IMG/VR virus record: IMGVR_UViG_3300034190_001954
Span: 1 to 44,659 of that record
Origin: a virus
Length of the DNA: 44,659 nt
Strand: one strand, 5' to 3'
Position numbers and translations under genes: made by a program. Position 1 is the first letter of the stretch. Every line of letters starts with the position of its first letter. Shown piece after piece: positions 1 to 6,820 of the stretch. A model generated the notes under the pieces. It saw only the letters and a list, made by a program, of their open reading frames with translations. It was not told the DNA's origin and searched no databases.

Positions 1-448
1 TCTCTAGGTCTGACTTTCTGTACTTGCGCACGGTTCTGGTAGAAGCGCGGAACTGTGCTGTCGTGGCTGGCGCTGAGGCGCTGCCCCCAAACCCTTGCTC
101 TACACCATACTGCGCAGTGACCAAATACCTCTGGTCGCCCAAGACCGCAACATCCACTGTCAGCAGGAAGCAGTCGTTGTTGCTGGGGTGAACGATTGGG
201 CCACCAGAGGTCTGCTGATCGTTGTTGAATGGGTCTTTGTACAGCGGCCCAAGCTGAGTGGTGATGTTGGGGCTGGACCCTGTCTCGCCCTTCATTTCAG
301 AAACGATGGTGTCAAGCCCGCCACCACTAGACGTATCTACGTCGCTCTTCACGATGAACTTGCGGGTGGCCCGCATCTTCAGCGGGTTAGCCTGCGTGTT
401 CGTAAAGCTGCTGCCAATAACGTCAGAGTGAACTGTTGAGGTGGTCAT
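1..448 (-). CDS. hypothetical virion protein, N-terminal part (runs off left edge)
   Basis: The reading frame starts with ATG at 448 and stays open for 149 codons to the window edge, so the C-terminus is missing. The protein begins MTTSTVHSDVIGSS and is rich in Ser, Thr, Gly and Asn with no hydrophobic segment. I do not recognise a family. It lies immediately downstream of the 103-aa gene's upstream neighbours in a compact leftward structural cluster; its start is 3 nt past the stop of the 103-aa gene. The last visible residues are KYRKSDLE. A leftward C-terminal fragment at 44569-44659 may be the rest of this protein if the molecule is circular, but a direct join is off by one base. Confidence 0.6.
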   Translation of the reverse strand, partial: MTTSTVHSDVIGSSFTNTQANPLKMRATRKFIVKSDVDTSSGGGLDTIVSEMKGETGSSPNITTQLGPLYKDPFNNDQQTSGGPIVHPSNNDCFLLTVDVAVLGDQRYLVTAQYGVEQGFGGSASAPATTAQFRASTRTVRKYRKSDLE

Positions 449-450
449 GG

Positions 451-762
451 TTAGATCGCGTAATAGTACACAGCTTCGACAATCCAGAGGCTGTCATTCC
501 CATCTGGGGAGCGGCCAGCCTTCTGAATCGTAACCTGCTGCATGGGCAGGTTGCCGTCAGTTTCGACTGTTTGAGGGTACAGATTGAAGTTCGATATGTC
601 GTCAATCAGACCAACAACATCGCTGATTATGGTCGTCTTGTCTTTGCGACCATTGCCGTCAACGAGAAATCTGCGGACTGCTCTTTCCCTGCGGTAATCA
701 TTGCCAACAAACCCGGTATAGCTTGATCCGGGAATGTCATAAGCGATAATCTCAGCAGCCAT
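451..762 (-). CDS. hypothetical protein, 103 aa, structural cluster
   Basis: A 103-aa protein starting MAAEIIAYDIPGSS, with a basic patch (YRRERAVRR, about residues 23-31) and an aromatic C-terminus (EAVYYYAI). No family is recognised and there is no membrane segment. It lies between the 41-aa coiled-coil gene (ending 766) and the edge gene (starting 448) with almost no gaps, so it is almost certainly co-transcribed with the virion genes around it. A head-tail completion or connector role is possible from position only. Confidence 0.6.
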   Translation of the reverse strand: MAAEIIAYDIPGSSYTGFVGNDYRRERAVRRFLVDGNGRKDKTTIISDVVGLIDDISNFNLYPQTVETDGNLPMQQVTIQKAGRSPDGNDSLWIVEAVYYYAI

Positions 763-765
763 GGC

Positions 766-891
766 TTAGTCCAGATTGCGGTCCAAGATGGAGGACACGT
801 TAGTAAGTTCGACAAGGATCTGTTGCAAGACCTGCTCAATAGCAGTCAGCTTGCCCTCGACACCAGACATATCAACCGGCTCTTCAGGCAT
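766..891 (-). CDS. small coiled-coil protein, 41 aa
   Basis: A short gene read from ATG at 891 to TAA at 766, giving a protein that begins MPEEPVDMSGVEGKL. The middle (about residues 8-34) has heptad-like Leu/Ile/Val spacing (KLTAIEQVLQQILVEL), so a short coiled coil is likely. The start is preceded by a strong ribosome binding site (GGAGG, 8 nt upstream) and overlaps the end of the 177-aa gene by 8 nt, typical of real coupled phage genes. An internal ATG at 870 is a possible alternative start. Function is unknown. Confidence 0.6.
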   Translation of the reverse strand: MPEEPVDMSGVEGKLTAIEQVLQQILVELTNVSSILDRNLD

Positions 892-1417
892 TGGCTTCCT
901 CCACCGGGTCGCCAGATCCGCCATGCTGGTCGGTAAGCTGGCCCGTAATAGTCACACCGACGTATGGCTCATCAATGCTCCAGTTGATTTGGATGGAGTT
1001 GACGACCATGCGGAACGAAACGTAGTAGGGCTGGTCAGCCGAAGCAGTGACTCCACGGCCAACCAAGAACTTCACATCAATGTTGTGACCAGCCGCATCT
1101 TCCAGCTTCTCGATCCCAACTGCGTTTGCGTCTGGAATCTGGCCCGAGAAGATTGATTGACCGCGAATCTGAGTCAGGCTGGTCATGTTTGTGTCATACA
1201 CAAACGCTGCTTCACCACCCACTCCAGAGCCAAGGTTGTTGGCGTACTCGCCTGTCGTATCGATTACGTCAGTAGAAAAGGTGAGTTGCGCCTGTGTGAC
1301 CTTGATGCGATAGCTGCTCCCTGCAATCGACATATTGCCTTGCAGGGTGTCTTCTGATGTGCCCAGCCCAGAAGAGTACGGACGTAGGGCAAGAAATGGT
1401 TGCCTACCGCGTGGCAT
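884..1417 (-). CDS. hypothetical virion protein, 177 aa
   Basis: A 177-aa protein starting MPRGRQPFLALRPYSSG. It has a basic N-terminus and then a beta-rich, Gly/Thr/Ser-rich body without membrane segments or cysteines, which suits a structural protein. It is the second member of a run of compact leftward genes downstream of the head-tail adaptor candidate (1672-2808). Its stop overlaps the start of the 41-aa gene. No named family is recognised, so the virion role is inferred from neighbours and composition. Confidence 0.6.
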   Translation of the reverse strand: MPRGRQPFLALRPYSSGLGTSEDTLQGNMSIAGSSYRIKVTQAQLTFSTDVIDTTGEYANNLGSGVGGEAAFVYDTNMTSLTQIRGQSIFSGQIPDANAVGIEKLEDAAGHNIDVKFLVGRGVTASADQPYYVSFRMVVNSIQINWSIDEPYVGVTITGQLTDQHGGSGDPVEEANA

Positions 1418-1423
1418 GGTCTA

Positions 1424-1660
1424 TCAACTTTCGCGGCTGATGTACTTCCAGACAGGGCTGGCCGAGGTTCCCGTGTTGATGAACAGGTTCGCATTGGCAC
1501 CACCGCCAATGTTGATGCAAAGAGCGCCCTTGGCATACCCGGTGTCGCCAGAAGCACCATCAACAGGCTCCGCGCCTTCCTTGATAAGCAGGAAAGCGCC
1601 GTCAAGAAGGGTGCCCTTCTGATCCTGACCGAGACTAAAAACTGCGTTGTGAGCAGACAT
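1424..1660 (-). CDS. small virion-associated protein, 78 aa
   Basis: A 78-aa protein starting MSAHNAVFSLGQDQKG. Its second half contains a stretch ending NTGTSASPVWKYI. Short segments of this type (a cue such as 'NTGTSxSPxW') recur in phage head-fibre, decoration and tail-spike proteins, which is established only as a general impression of the family. It lies 11 nt downstream of the adaptor candidate gene and just upstream of the 177-aa gene. A capsid or tail decoration role is plausible but not shown. Confidence 0.6.
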   Translation of the reverse strand: MSAHNAVFSLGQDQKGTLLDGAFLLIKEGAEPVDGASGDTGYAKGALCINIGGGANANLFINTGTSASPVWKYISRES

Positions 1661-1671
1661 GGAAAACCTTT

Positions 1672-2808
1672 CTAACTAGGGTAGCGAGTACCGGCTCTGT
1701 TGGTGTAATAGGCGTCAATGTCACGGACTGATTCGCGTCCGTGCATATCGGCAAAATCGGATCGGTCGTTGTTCTTGCCAAAGTATTCGACGCGGTGGTT
1801 TGCCCTGTCCTCGAATACTGCGGCCCTCAGTTGTGCAGAGAACACTTCTTGGAAGCGACCACGGCTGGGGGCCTCAGGCGCATAAAGCTCTGCAAGTGCA
1901 AGTGCGCCATTGACGACGGTTCCCTCGTACTTCTGCGGGATAAGCTCGTCGAGGTCATCCGCACCGCCAGTTCCAGTGGCGTTCAGGTTGACATCCTTGG
2001 TGTACTTGTACCTGAGCGTGTAAGCCTTGTCCGGCAGCGGGTAGAACAAGAAGCGTGCAAGTGCTTCATCCCAAGCTGCGTACTCAGGCGGGCCAGACCG
2101 CACTGGCTTGTTTGCAAACAGGTCACGCAGCGCCTCGATGTTTACGACCTGCGCACTGGCAATGCCAGAGTTGAGGTTGTAGGTCATGGTGCCATCGACT
2201 GCGCCGAAGCTCGTTCCGCCCGGGGCCATGCCGTTGTAGAACGTGAAGCTGACCCCACTCTGAACGCCACTCGTCACAGTGGTGACTTCCGACTCTGCAA
2301 TGTTCACGGCAGTATCGGCAAGGGTGAAGGTGAAGTCAGTTGTTCCGACGTTCGCCACAGCGGTCGGGATGTGGTAGCCATCGGCACCGGTTCCCATACC
2401 CGCCACTTCGACGACGGCCCCAACCTGATCCGATCCCCCGTCCCCCGTATGAATCCAGTCGGGGAATGCTGCAGCGATAGCTGAAGTATCCAGTCCGAGG
2501 CGCACGACTCCGTTGGCAACCTGAGGACAGTCATCCGCAGCAATGTTGGAATGAATCAGGAAGTCCGCCGCCGCCGCCTGCGAGTAAGTGACAGGGGCTT
2601 GCAGTGCAATGATCCCAGTGCTTTTGAGCCACGACCACTTGTGCGCTGAGTTTTCACCGGGCAGGACCGGGGGAATCACGAACTGCTGCATGGCTCGGTA
2701 GGCGATGTTGTTGAGAAAATCGCCATGCTGACCAGAAGCAGTGGCCGTGTAGCCGTACCCAAGGAAGAAAGCCACTTCCTTCTCGATTGTTGCGACAGTC
2801 ACACCCAT
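1672..2808 (-). CDS. head-tail adaptor / tail tubular A-like protein
   Basis: A 378-aa protein. The N-terminus (about residues 1-65) has a helical region with NNIAYRAMQQFVIPP followed by KWSWL, a layout seen in short-tail phage adaptor and tail tubular protein A families (an Asn/Leu-rich helix, a Pro-Pro turn, then a W-S-W/F-L strand). The C-terminal third (FLFYPLPDKAYTLRYKYT, about residues 255-272, then a helical ELIPQKYEGTVVNGALALAELY) also fits that family. The centre (about residues 80-210) is an inserted-looking Gly/Ala/Thr/Val-rich beta region that makes the protein longer than most adaptors. Assignment is by pattern, not by alignment. Confidence 0.5.
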   Translation of the reverse strand: MGVTVATIEKEVAFFLGYGYTATASGQHGDFLNNIAYRAMQQFVIPPVLPGENSAHKWSWLKSTGIIALQAPVTYSQAAAADFLIHSNIAADDCPQVANGVVRLGLDTSAIAAAFPDWIHTGDGGSDQVGAVVEVAGMGTGADGYHIPTAVANVGTTDFTFTLADTAVNIAESEVTTVTSGVQSGVSFTFYNGMAPGGTSFGAVDGTMTYNLNSGIASAQVVNIEALRDLFANKPVRSGPPEYAAWDEALARFLFYPLPDKAYTLRYKYTKDVNLNATGTGGADDLDELIPQKYEGTVVNGALALAELYAPEAPSRGRFQEVFSAQLRAAVFEDRANHRVEYFGKNNDRSDFADMHGRESVRDIDAYYTNRAGTRYPS

Positions 2809-2825
2809 TCATGCACCTTGCAGGG

Positions 2826-3038
2826 TTACTGCTTCTTTCGGTTGGCCTTTGCACTGATGACCCGAAGGTTTGACTTGCGGTTGTTCCGGGGGTTGCCATC
2901 CTTGTGGTCGATGTGCTTGCCATCGCCCTTGTGTACCAAGCCAGCACGCATAGCAGCGCGGCGATTCTTGTTGCGAAGCGCCCGCTCCTTCTTGTACTTC
3001 TCGGTGTGGTGTGGCTTGTCCCGGTACTGACTCATCAA
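2826..3038 (-). CDS. small HNH endonuclease-type protein
   Basis: A 70-aa, very basic protein containing HIDHKDGNPRNNRKSNLR (about residues 42-59). This is the core of the HNH nuclease fold, where the two His and the following Asn residues bind metal and drive cleavage. The small size matches minimal phage HNH proteins that nick DNA during packaging or act as mobile nucleases. The start (ATG at 3038, second ATG at 3035) overlaps the stop of the 214-aa gene. It sits between two structural genes rather than beside the terminase. Function as an active nuclease is inferred. Confidence 0.75.
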   Translation of the reverse strand: MMSQYRDKPHHTEKYKKERALRNKNRRAAMRAGLVHKGDGKHIDHKDGNPRNNRKSNLRVISAKANRKKQ

Positions 3039-3679
3039 TAATAGACTCGGTTTGCGTACACGTTGAACTTCGTGGTTGGCGCAAGCGAGCCACTGTCAAA
3101 TGCGCACAGAATCTCTTGGAAGTACCCACCAAGATAAATAACGTCTGTGAAGTAGCCAGCGACATCGAGAGGCTCTTCGATAGGATTAAGCACTGCGGTG
3201 GATGCCTGCGAAACTTGGATCTTTTTCATCAGCGCAGACGCTTCTCCGCCGTTTGCCGCGTTGGCACCAGCGCCAGTAGCTGTCACAAACTCAACACCAG
3301 CGGTGTCGGTGTAAGTGCGCTGAACACCAGCAATAACTCCACTGCTGACATTTGCAAGATCAGCGTACATCAGGTTCATCATCTGATGCACACTGTCTGC
3401 GGACTGCTCTAGCGTTGTTCCAAGCTCACCGATGCTATTCATGCCGTAGTAGTAATACTTAGCAGCGGTGGTGCCAACCCCACCAGTAACATTGGTGAGA
3501 AGTGAAGTCAGAGAGATGTACTGAACGCCATGACAAGGGATGCGAATGAGCTTGTCTTCGTCAGCTTCAAGCTGCGCCTGCGTGATATCAACCTGCGTCA
3601 CATCGTAAGGCGCAGATCCCGATCCTTTTGCGAGAACCCCACCGGGGCGTCCCCAAATAAGTCCATTTGTATACGGCAC
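3035..3679 (-). CDS. hypothetical virion protein, 214 aa
   Basis: A 214-aa protein beginning with GTG at 3679 (MPYTNGLIWGRPGG). GTG is chosen because a strong GGAGG site lies 8 nt upstream, encoded by the Gly-rich tail of the preceding small basic gene. The body is Ala/Gly/Thr-rich with no cysteine cluster and no membrane segment, and contains YKYY-like aromatic runs (KYYYYGM, about residues 74-80). No family is recognised. Context between the basic micro-proteins and the HNH/adaptor genes points to a virion component. Confidence 0.6.
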   Translation of the reverse strand: MPYTNGLIWGRPGGVLAKGSGSAPYDVTQVDITQAQLEADEDKLIRIPCHGVQYISLTSLLTNVTGGVGTTAAKYYYYGMNSIGELGTTLEQSADSVHQMMNLMYADLANVSSGVIAGVQRTYTDTAGVEFVTATGAGANAANGGEASALMKKIQVSQASTAVLNPIEEPLDVAGYFTDVIYLGGYFQEILCAFDSGSLAPTTKFNVYANRVYY

Positions 3680-3680
3680 T

Positions 3681-3824
3681 TTACTTACCTCCGCCGCGAC
3701 CGCCGCCGAAAGATACGTTAGCCTTGCGGCGACTACCTGTGTTTCTGCTACCCACCTTGGCCTTACGCGAGCCTGACTTGACTCTAGCCTTACCGACAGA
3801 TCCCTTGACTGATCGCTTTGCCAT
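3681..3824 (-). CDS. small basic protein, 47 aa
   Basis: Read from ATG at 3824 to TAA at 3681. The protein (starts MAKRSVKGSVGKAR) has about a third Lys plus Arg, no acidic residues, and a Gly-rich tail ending GGGRGGGK. It is the last of four coupled basic genes: its ATG shares one base with the stop of the upstream 45-aa gene (TAATG). Its final codons supply the GGAGG ribosome binding site of the next gene. DNA binding or condensation in the virion is an inference from charge. Confidence 0.6.
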   Translation of the reverse strand: MAKRSVKGSVGKARVKSGSRKAKVGSRNTGSRRKANVSFGGGRGGGK

Positions 3825-3961
3825 TACTTAGTACCTCTACGATCGCTGCTTCGGGCGTCACGACCCATAGTCTTCTTCTTCTTCTGTGACTTCTTCATCA
3901 TCATCGTCTTCTTCGCAGGACGACCGCGCTTACTACCGTAGGTTCCGGGGCCTCTGGGCAT
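3824..3961 (-). CDS. small basic protein, 45 aa
   Basis: Read from ATG at 3961 to TAA at 3824. The protein begins MPRGPGTYGSKRGRPAKK and then contains a Met/Lys block (MMMKKSQKKKK, about residues 20-30). The segment KRGRPAKK resembles an AT-hook (R-G-R-P core), which in known proteins binds the minor groove of AT-rich DNA. Both ends overlap neighbouring genes by one base (TGATG and TAATG), so translation is probably coupled. Function is inferred from composition. Confidence 0.6.
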   Translation of the reverse strand: MPRGPGTYGSKRGRPAKKTMMMKKSQKKKKTMGRDARSSDRRGTK

Positions 3962-4119
3962 CACTTACGACCTTTCTTCTTTGCAGTCTTGGCTGACTTT
4001 TTGAATGCAGCGTTAGTAGGGGCACCCTTTGTACCCGGCTTTCTCATCTTCTCGCCTGATCCAGCCTTGATGCGCTTGCGCTTGGCGTGGATGTTGGCGT
4101 AAAGGCCTCTCTTAGCCAT
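3961..4119 (-). CDS. small basic protein, MAKRGLYANIHAKRKRI type
   Basis: Read from ATG at 4119 to TGA at 3961, 52 aa. It starts MAKRGLYANIHAKRKRIKAG and continues with a GSGEKMRKPGTKGAPT-type stretch and a Lys/Ala tail. I recognise this as a conserved small basic protein found in many marine and cyanobacterial phages, with no assigned function that I can name. Stop and start overlap the neighbours by one base. It belongs to the coupled basic cluster and may be a virion DNA-binding protein. Confidence 0.7.
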   Translation of the reverse strand: MAKRGLYANIHAKRKRIKAGSGEKMRKPGTKGAPTNAAFKKSAKTAKKKGRK

Positions 4120-4409
4120 TAGCAGTCCCACTTTCTAAGAGACTTGTTGATTCTGGAGTTTGGGTCACGGGCCGTCTTGCTGCCCGTGTTCTTTGCCTTC
4201 ATGCCCTTCATCCTTGCACAGAAGCTCTTGCGCCTAGCCGCCTTCTTGGGGCTTTTGGCCGCTGCCTTCTTGCTGACAGGGGGCTTCAGGGTTCCGCCAG
4301 TCTGTCGCTTGTAACTGGCCCTGCCCTTTGCGTTTAGTCCGCCTTCAGGATTTTTGCCAGCCTTTCGAGTCCACGCTGGAGACTTCTTAGCCGTCTTCTT
4401 TTTAGCCAT
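4119..4409 (-). CDS. basic protein of the DUF6321 type, 96 aa
   Basis: A 96-aa Lys/Arg-rich protein. The segment SPAWTRKAGKNPEGGLNAKG (about residues 10-29) and the later SFCARMKGM region match what I recall of the DUF6321 family of small phage and marine proteins; the family number is from memory. The first gene of the basic cluster, its stop overlaps the next ATG (TAATG). Its ribosome binding site (GAGG) is encoded by the acidic tail of the upstream 55-aa gene. Function is unknown. Confidence 0.7.
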   Translation of the reverse strand: MAKKKTAKKSPAWTRKAGKNPEGGLNAKGRASYKRQTGGTLKPPVSKKAAAKSPKKAARRKSFCARMKGMKAKNTGSKTARDPNSRINKSLRKWDC

Positions 4410-4411
4410 GT

Positions 4412-4579
4412 CTATTCCTCATCTTCTTCATCGTCGTCTACTTCGATGACCATCAGAATATCCATTGCAATATCGAACATCACCCCGGCCACGGACCATT
4501 TGTCCATGTCAAACTCTGTCTGCCAGTATACCACATGCTTCCGGACCTCTTCGTGCATCTTCTGTGCTGCAGATTTCAT
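4412..4579 (-). CDS. small acidic protein, 55 aa
   Basis: Read from ATG at 4579 to TAG at 4412. The protein (MKSAAQKMHEEVRKHVVYWQ) has an amphipathic helix-like first half, a hydrophobic centre (VMFDIAMDILMVIEV) and a tail of Asp/Glu (DDDEEDEE). Its start overlaps the stop of the metallophosphoesterase gene by 4 nt (ATGA). It precedes four strongly basic proteins, so a chaperone-like or charge-balancing partner is conceivable, but nothing in the sequence proves it. Confidence 0.55.
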   Translation of the reverse strand: MKSAAQKMHEEVRKHVVYWQTEFDMDKWSVAGVMFDIAMDILMVIEVDDDEEDEE

Positions 4580-5358
4580 GGCATTTCCCTAAGTTCTGCT
4601 TCCCAACATCGCCCATTTAGCCGACTTGGTTTATCCCAGATGCAGTCTATGACCAGCATCGCAGATCCCCACAGGGATGTATCTTTTCGCTTCATGTAAT
4701 TGGGCTGGAGCGGCCCGCAGGTTCCGACATTGGAGTACCAGAATGGTAGAGGTATCTTGGACGTTCGTTTGCATTGGGTTGGCGGCACTGGGCGGTGCGT
4801 ATGGCCTCTCACGGTCAAGCTGAAAGGAATCCAGCCGCAGGCCCCAACCATTTGCAATCCCTCAAGTTCGTCTGAGTTCATCGAGCAGTCGAAGCCGTGG
4901 TAGAAGTGGCACTGCCCGACCCGGTAAACGCCTTGGGCCGACTTGACATATGGCACCCAGTGCCAGTTGTTGAACTCCTCCCCATACTCGGGGTGGTTCT
5001 TCCAATGCACTAACCCACGCAGTTCCTTGGGTATACGCCTTGGATCTTGGCACATGAGGTTGTCGTCATGGTTGCCAGTGTTGATCCAGCGGATTGTGTC
5101 GGGTGGGAGAACCTCACGAATGGATCGGAGGAAGTTGTGTGCGTGTTCGTACTCGTCTGCCAGAGAATGCTCGAACTCGTTGGCGTGGACTGAGGCTGCC
5201 CCCGCCTCAAAAACGTCACCCAAGTGCCCAAAATGCGTAATGTCCGGGATTCCGGAAAGCTCTTGCAAGATCCACTCGTGGGTTTTTTCGGGCGTGAATG
5301 GCGAGTGGGTGCAGGAGATGACGGCTATCTTTGCTTTTTTCCGCCCTGTTTTGAGCAT
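4576..5358 (-). CDS. calcineurin-like metallophosphoesterase
   Basis: A 260-aa protein with the ordered motifs of the calcineurin-like phosphoesterase fold: SCTH (15-18), GHLGD (44-48), GNHDD (95-99), a single His in FYHGFD (154) and GHTH (185-188). These residues bind a two-metal centre that hydrolyses phosphate esters in nucleotides, nucleic acids or proteins. The canonical first Asp of the D-x-H motif is replaced by Cys16, which may change metal use. The N-terminus (LKTGRKKAK) is basic. The substrate is unknown; phages carry such genes widely. The start overlaps the end of the 93-aa gene by 34 nt. Confidence 0.85.
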   Translation of the reverse strand: MLKTGRKKAKIAVISCTHSPFTPEKTHEWILQELSGIPDITHFGHLGDVFEAGAASVHANEFEHSLADEYEHAHNFLRSIREVLPPDTIRWINTGNHDDNLMCQDPRRIPKELRGLVHWKNHPEYGEEFNNWHWVPYVKSAQGVYRVGQCHFYHGFDCSMNSDELEGLQMVGACGWIPFSLTVRGHTHRPVPPTQCKRTSKIPLPFWYSNVGTCGPLQPNYMKRKDTSLWGSAMLVIDCIWDKPSRLNGRCWEAELREMP

Positions 5359-5606
5359 TGCTTGCCTACTTGTGCCTCAAGGATGTTCAAGACCTTGCGC
5401 GTGTTGCTTGCGACATACAGGAGGTCTTGGTGGTCTTCTCCTTCGATATGGCTATATTCGGCAATATCCTCGATTATCACACAAAAGCCGCGCAACACAG
5501 AAAACAATTCAGTGTTGGTTGGCTTTATCTTTTTGAGGTTCAAGGGCTTCTGCCTAGATGACCGCCAAGAGGGGCCTTTGTCTGGCTGGCCCACGCTGTC
5601 GGTCAT
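5325..5606 (-). CDS. hypothetical protein, 93 aa
   Basis: A 93-aa protein starting directly after the stop of the dockerin-like gene (TGA-ATG). It has a basic, Ser/Lys-rich N-terminal third, then a helical segment (about residues 35-78: LFSVLRGFCVIIEDIAEY, LLYVASNTRKVLNILEAQVG), and a Lys/Gln-rich end. It overlaps the phosphoesterase gene by 34 nt. No family is recognised. The helical part resembles small phage regulators of unknown role. Confidence 0.6.
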   Translation of the reverse strand: MTDSVGQPDKGPSWRSSRQKPLNLKKIKPTNTELFSVLRGFCVIIEDIAEYSHIEGEDHQDLLYVASNTRKVLNILEAQVGKQCSKQGGKKQR

Positions 5607-6092
5607 TCATGCACCGTTCCATCCTGCAAGTAGCTTTGTGAGGTCGCTTCCTCCAACGACCCCATCAAAGTCCAAGTCCCACGGGCTATCAACTGAACCC
5701 CAATCTCCAAGCAACTTTTCTAAATCTTCTGGTCCAAACTCAGATTTGAGGCTGTAGAAGATGAAATGCCGGGGGACGCTGTAGGGCAAGACTTGGTACT
5801 CCGAGTGGAATATGCACCACTCAACACTGACAGTGTTCTCGCTTTGAGTCACGCTGTCAAATGGCAGAATGGGCTTGCCGGGATTCGCGGAATGCGAAGG
5901 GCCACCCAGTTCTGTTGCAAACTCACCATCGAAGTCGTGGTGCAAGCACCGCATGACAATTGGGCTAGTCACATGGAATGCTGCTGTCCCGGCATACACG
6001 GTGCGCGGGCCGTCCTGTGTGACGGTGTAGCTGACAAATGACTCCTCTCCTACCCATCCAGCTATCGAGAATAGAGCCACTGCCAGTTTCAT
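5607..6092 (-). CDS. secreted protein with C-terminal dockerin-like repeat
   Basis: A 161-aa protein. A short hydrophobic N-terminus (KLAVALFSIAGWVG) suggests export. Residues about 18-115 form an unrecognised beta-rich domain with three Cys. Residues 119-161 hold a degenerate first repeat ending LEKLLGDWGS and then DLDFDGVVGGSDLTKLLAGW. The D-x-D-x-D-G-x-V-x-x-x-D-L spacing is that of dockerin/EF-hand calcium loops, and the LL(G/A)xW ending is typical of repeats at the C-termini of many planctomycete surface proteins (family knowledge). A good ribosome site (GGAG, 6 nt) supports the start. It may have been acquired from the host; a role in lysis or cell-surface contact is inference. Confidence 0.7.
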   Translation of the reverse strand: MKLAVALFSIAGWVGEESFVSYTVTQDGPRTVYAGTAAFHVTSPIVMRCLHHDFDGEFATELGGPSHSANPGKPILPFDSVTQSENTVSVEWCIFHSEYQVLPYSVPRHFIFYSLKSEFGPEDLEKLLGDWGSVDSPWDLDFDGVVGGSDLTKLLAGWNGA

Positions 6093-6093
6093 A

Positions 6094-6237
6094 TCAGTCT
6101 CCCGACCACTTGCCGCCAGAGATGAGCCTCAGGAACGGCGCCTTGAAAACCATGCCAGCACCAAAGCTGCCAACAGCAACAAGAAGGATGAACCAAAAGG
6201 TGCCAAGAAAACTCGAAAGGGAAGCGAGAGTAGTCAT
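6094..6237 (-). CDS. single-span membrane protein, 47 aa
   Basis: The start is taken at ATG 6237 (MTTLASLSSFLGTFW), which overlaps the stop of the lipoprotein-like gene in an ATGA. The protein has one clear membrane segment (about residues 9-32, TFWFILLVAVGSFGAGMVF) and a short basic tail. Size and topology fit a small holin-type protein, and three other membrane proteins lie directly upstream, but no holin family signature is recognisable. Confidence 0.6.
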   Translation of the reverse strand: MTTLASLSSFLGTFWFILLVAVGSFGAGMVFKAPFLRLISGGKWSGD

Positions 6238-6611
6238 TTGCTCTTTTTCTCCAAAAGGATTTGTCGCACGATCTTGTAGGTCCATGCGGCGGAAATCATG
6301 CCAGTGAACACCACCAGCGGGTAGAACAGGAAATCGCTGTAGCGGGCCACTGCGTAGTTCAGGATTACCAGCAGTATGCCACCGACAATAGGGTACCAAC
6401 CCTTCTTGCCGCTTGTCACGACCAGCAGAACCATCCCTGCTGCGAGGCACAGGCCCCCAGTCACGCTCAACACAGACAGGGTTTCTGGGTGCTGTGTGGC
6501 CTTGTCAACGTAGTCCACAGCGTGACTACTGATGGACGGCAGAGGTTGCGCGTACTGACAGGCAGTAATGCAAGCTGCTGAAAAAATCAGAAGTCCACGA
6601 ATGTAGTTCAT
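6234..6611 (-). CDS. putative lipoprotein with three membrane segments
   Basis: The start is set at ATG 6611 (MNYIRGLLIFSAACITACQ), which puts a lipoprotein-type signal at the N-terminus: a charged start, hydrophobic core and I-T-A-C lipobox with Cys18 as the modified residue. Later residues form about three hydrophobic segments (LSVLSVTGGLCLAAGMVLLV, YPIVGGILLVILNYAV, FYPLVVFTGMISAAW) and a Lys-rich end. The lipobox could instead be part of a first membrane span. It sits in a cluster of four small membrane proteins, suggesting a lysis or envelope role. Confidence 0.6.
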   Translation of the reverse strand: MNYIRGLLIFSAACITACQYAQPLPSISSHAVDYVDKATQHPETLSVLSVTGGLCLAAGMVLLVVTSGKKGWYPIVGGILLVILNYAVARYSDFLFYPLVVFTGMISAAWTYKIVRQILLEKKSK

Positions 6612-6618
6612 GGTGAGC

Positions 6619-6816
6619 CTATACGTCCTTGCGGATTGTGAAGGCTTTCTCAAAGTGAGATTGCAACTTCCGTGCGTTGGACCCAATGCGCTCGTCATGT
6701 GCATTGAGACGCTGTTCAATCATGCTCAGTTTGCTATTTACGCGCCAAAGAAAACCAAAGATGCCAAGCAGTACTGGACCAGCCAGCCCCATCCCAAACT
6801 CAATAATCTGCTCCAC
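6619..6816 (-). CDS. small membrane protein with coiled coil, 65 aa (XhlA-like layout)
   Basis: Residues about 6-25 form a membrane span (FGMGLAGPVLLGIFGFLW) and residues 27-58 a likely coiled coil (KLSMIEQRLNAHDERI...). A span joined to a coiled coil is the general layout of haemolysin XhlA-like proteins and inner-membrane spanins in phage lysis regions. The sequence alone does not identify either. It neighbours another gene of the same layout (6821-7072), and the two may be partners. Confidence 0.6.
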   Translation of the reverse strand: MEQIIEFGMGLAGPVLLGIFGFLWRVNSKLSMIEQRLNAHDERIGSNARKLQSHFEKAFTIRKDV

Positions 6817-6820
6817 AGGT

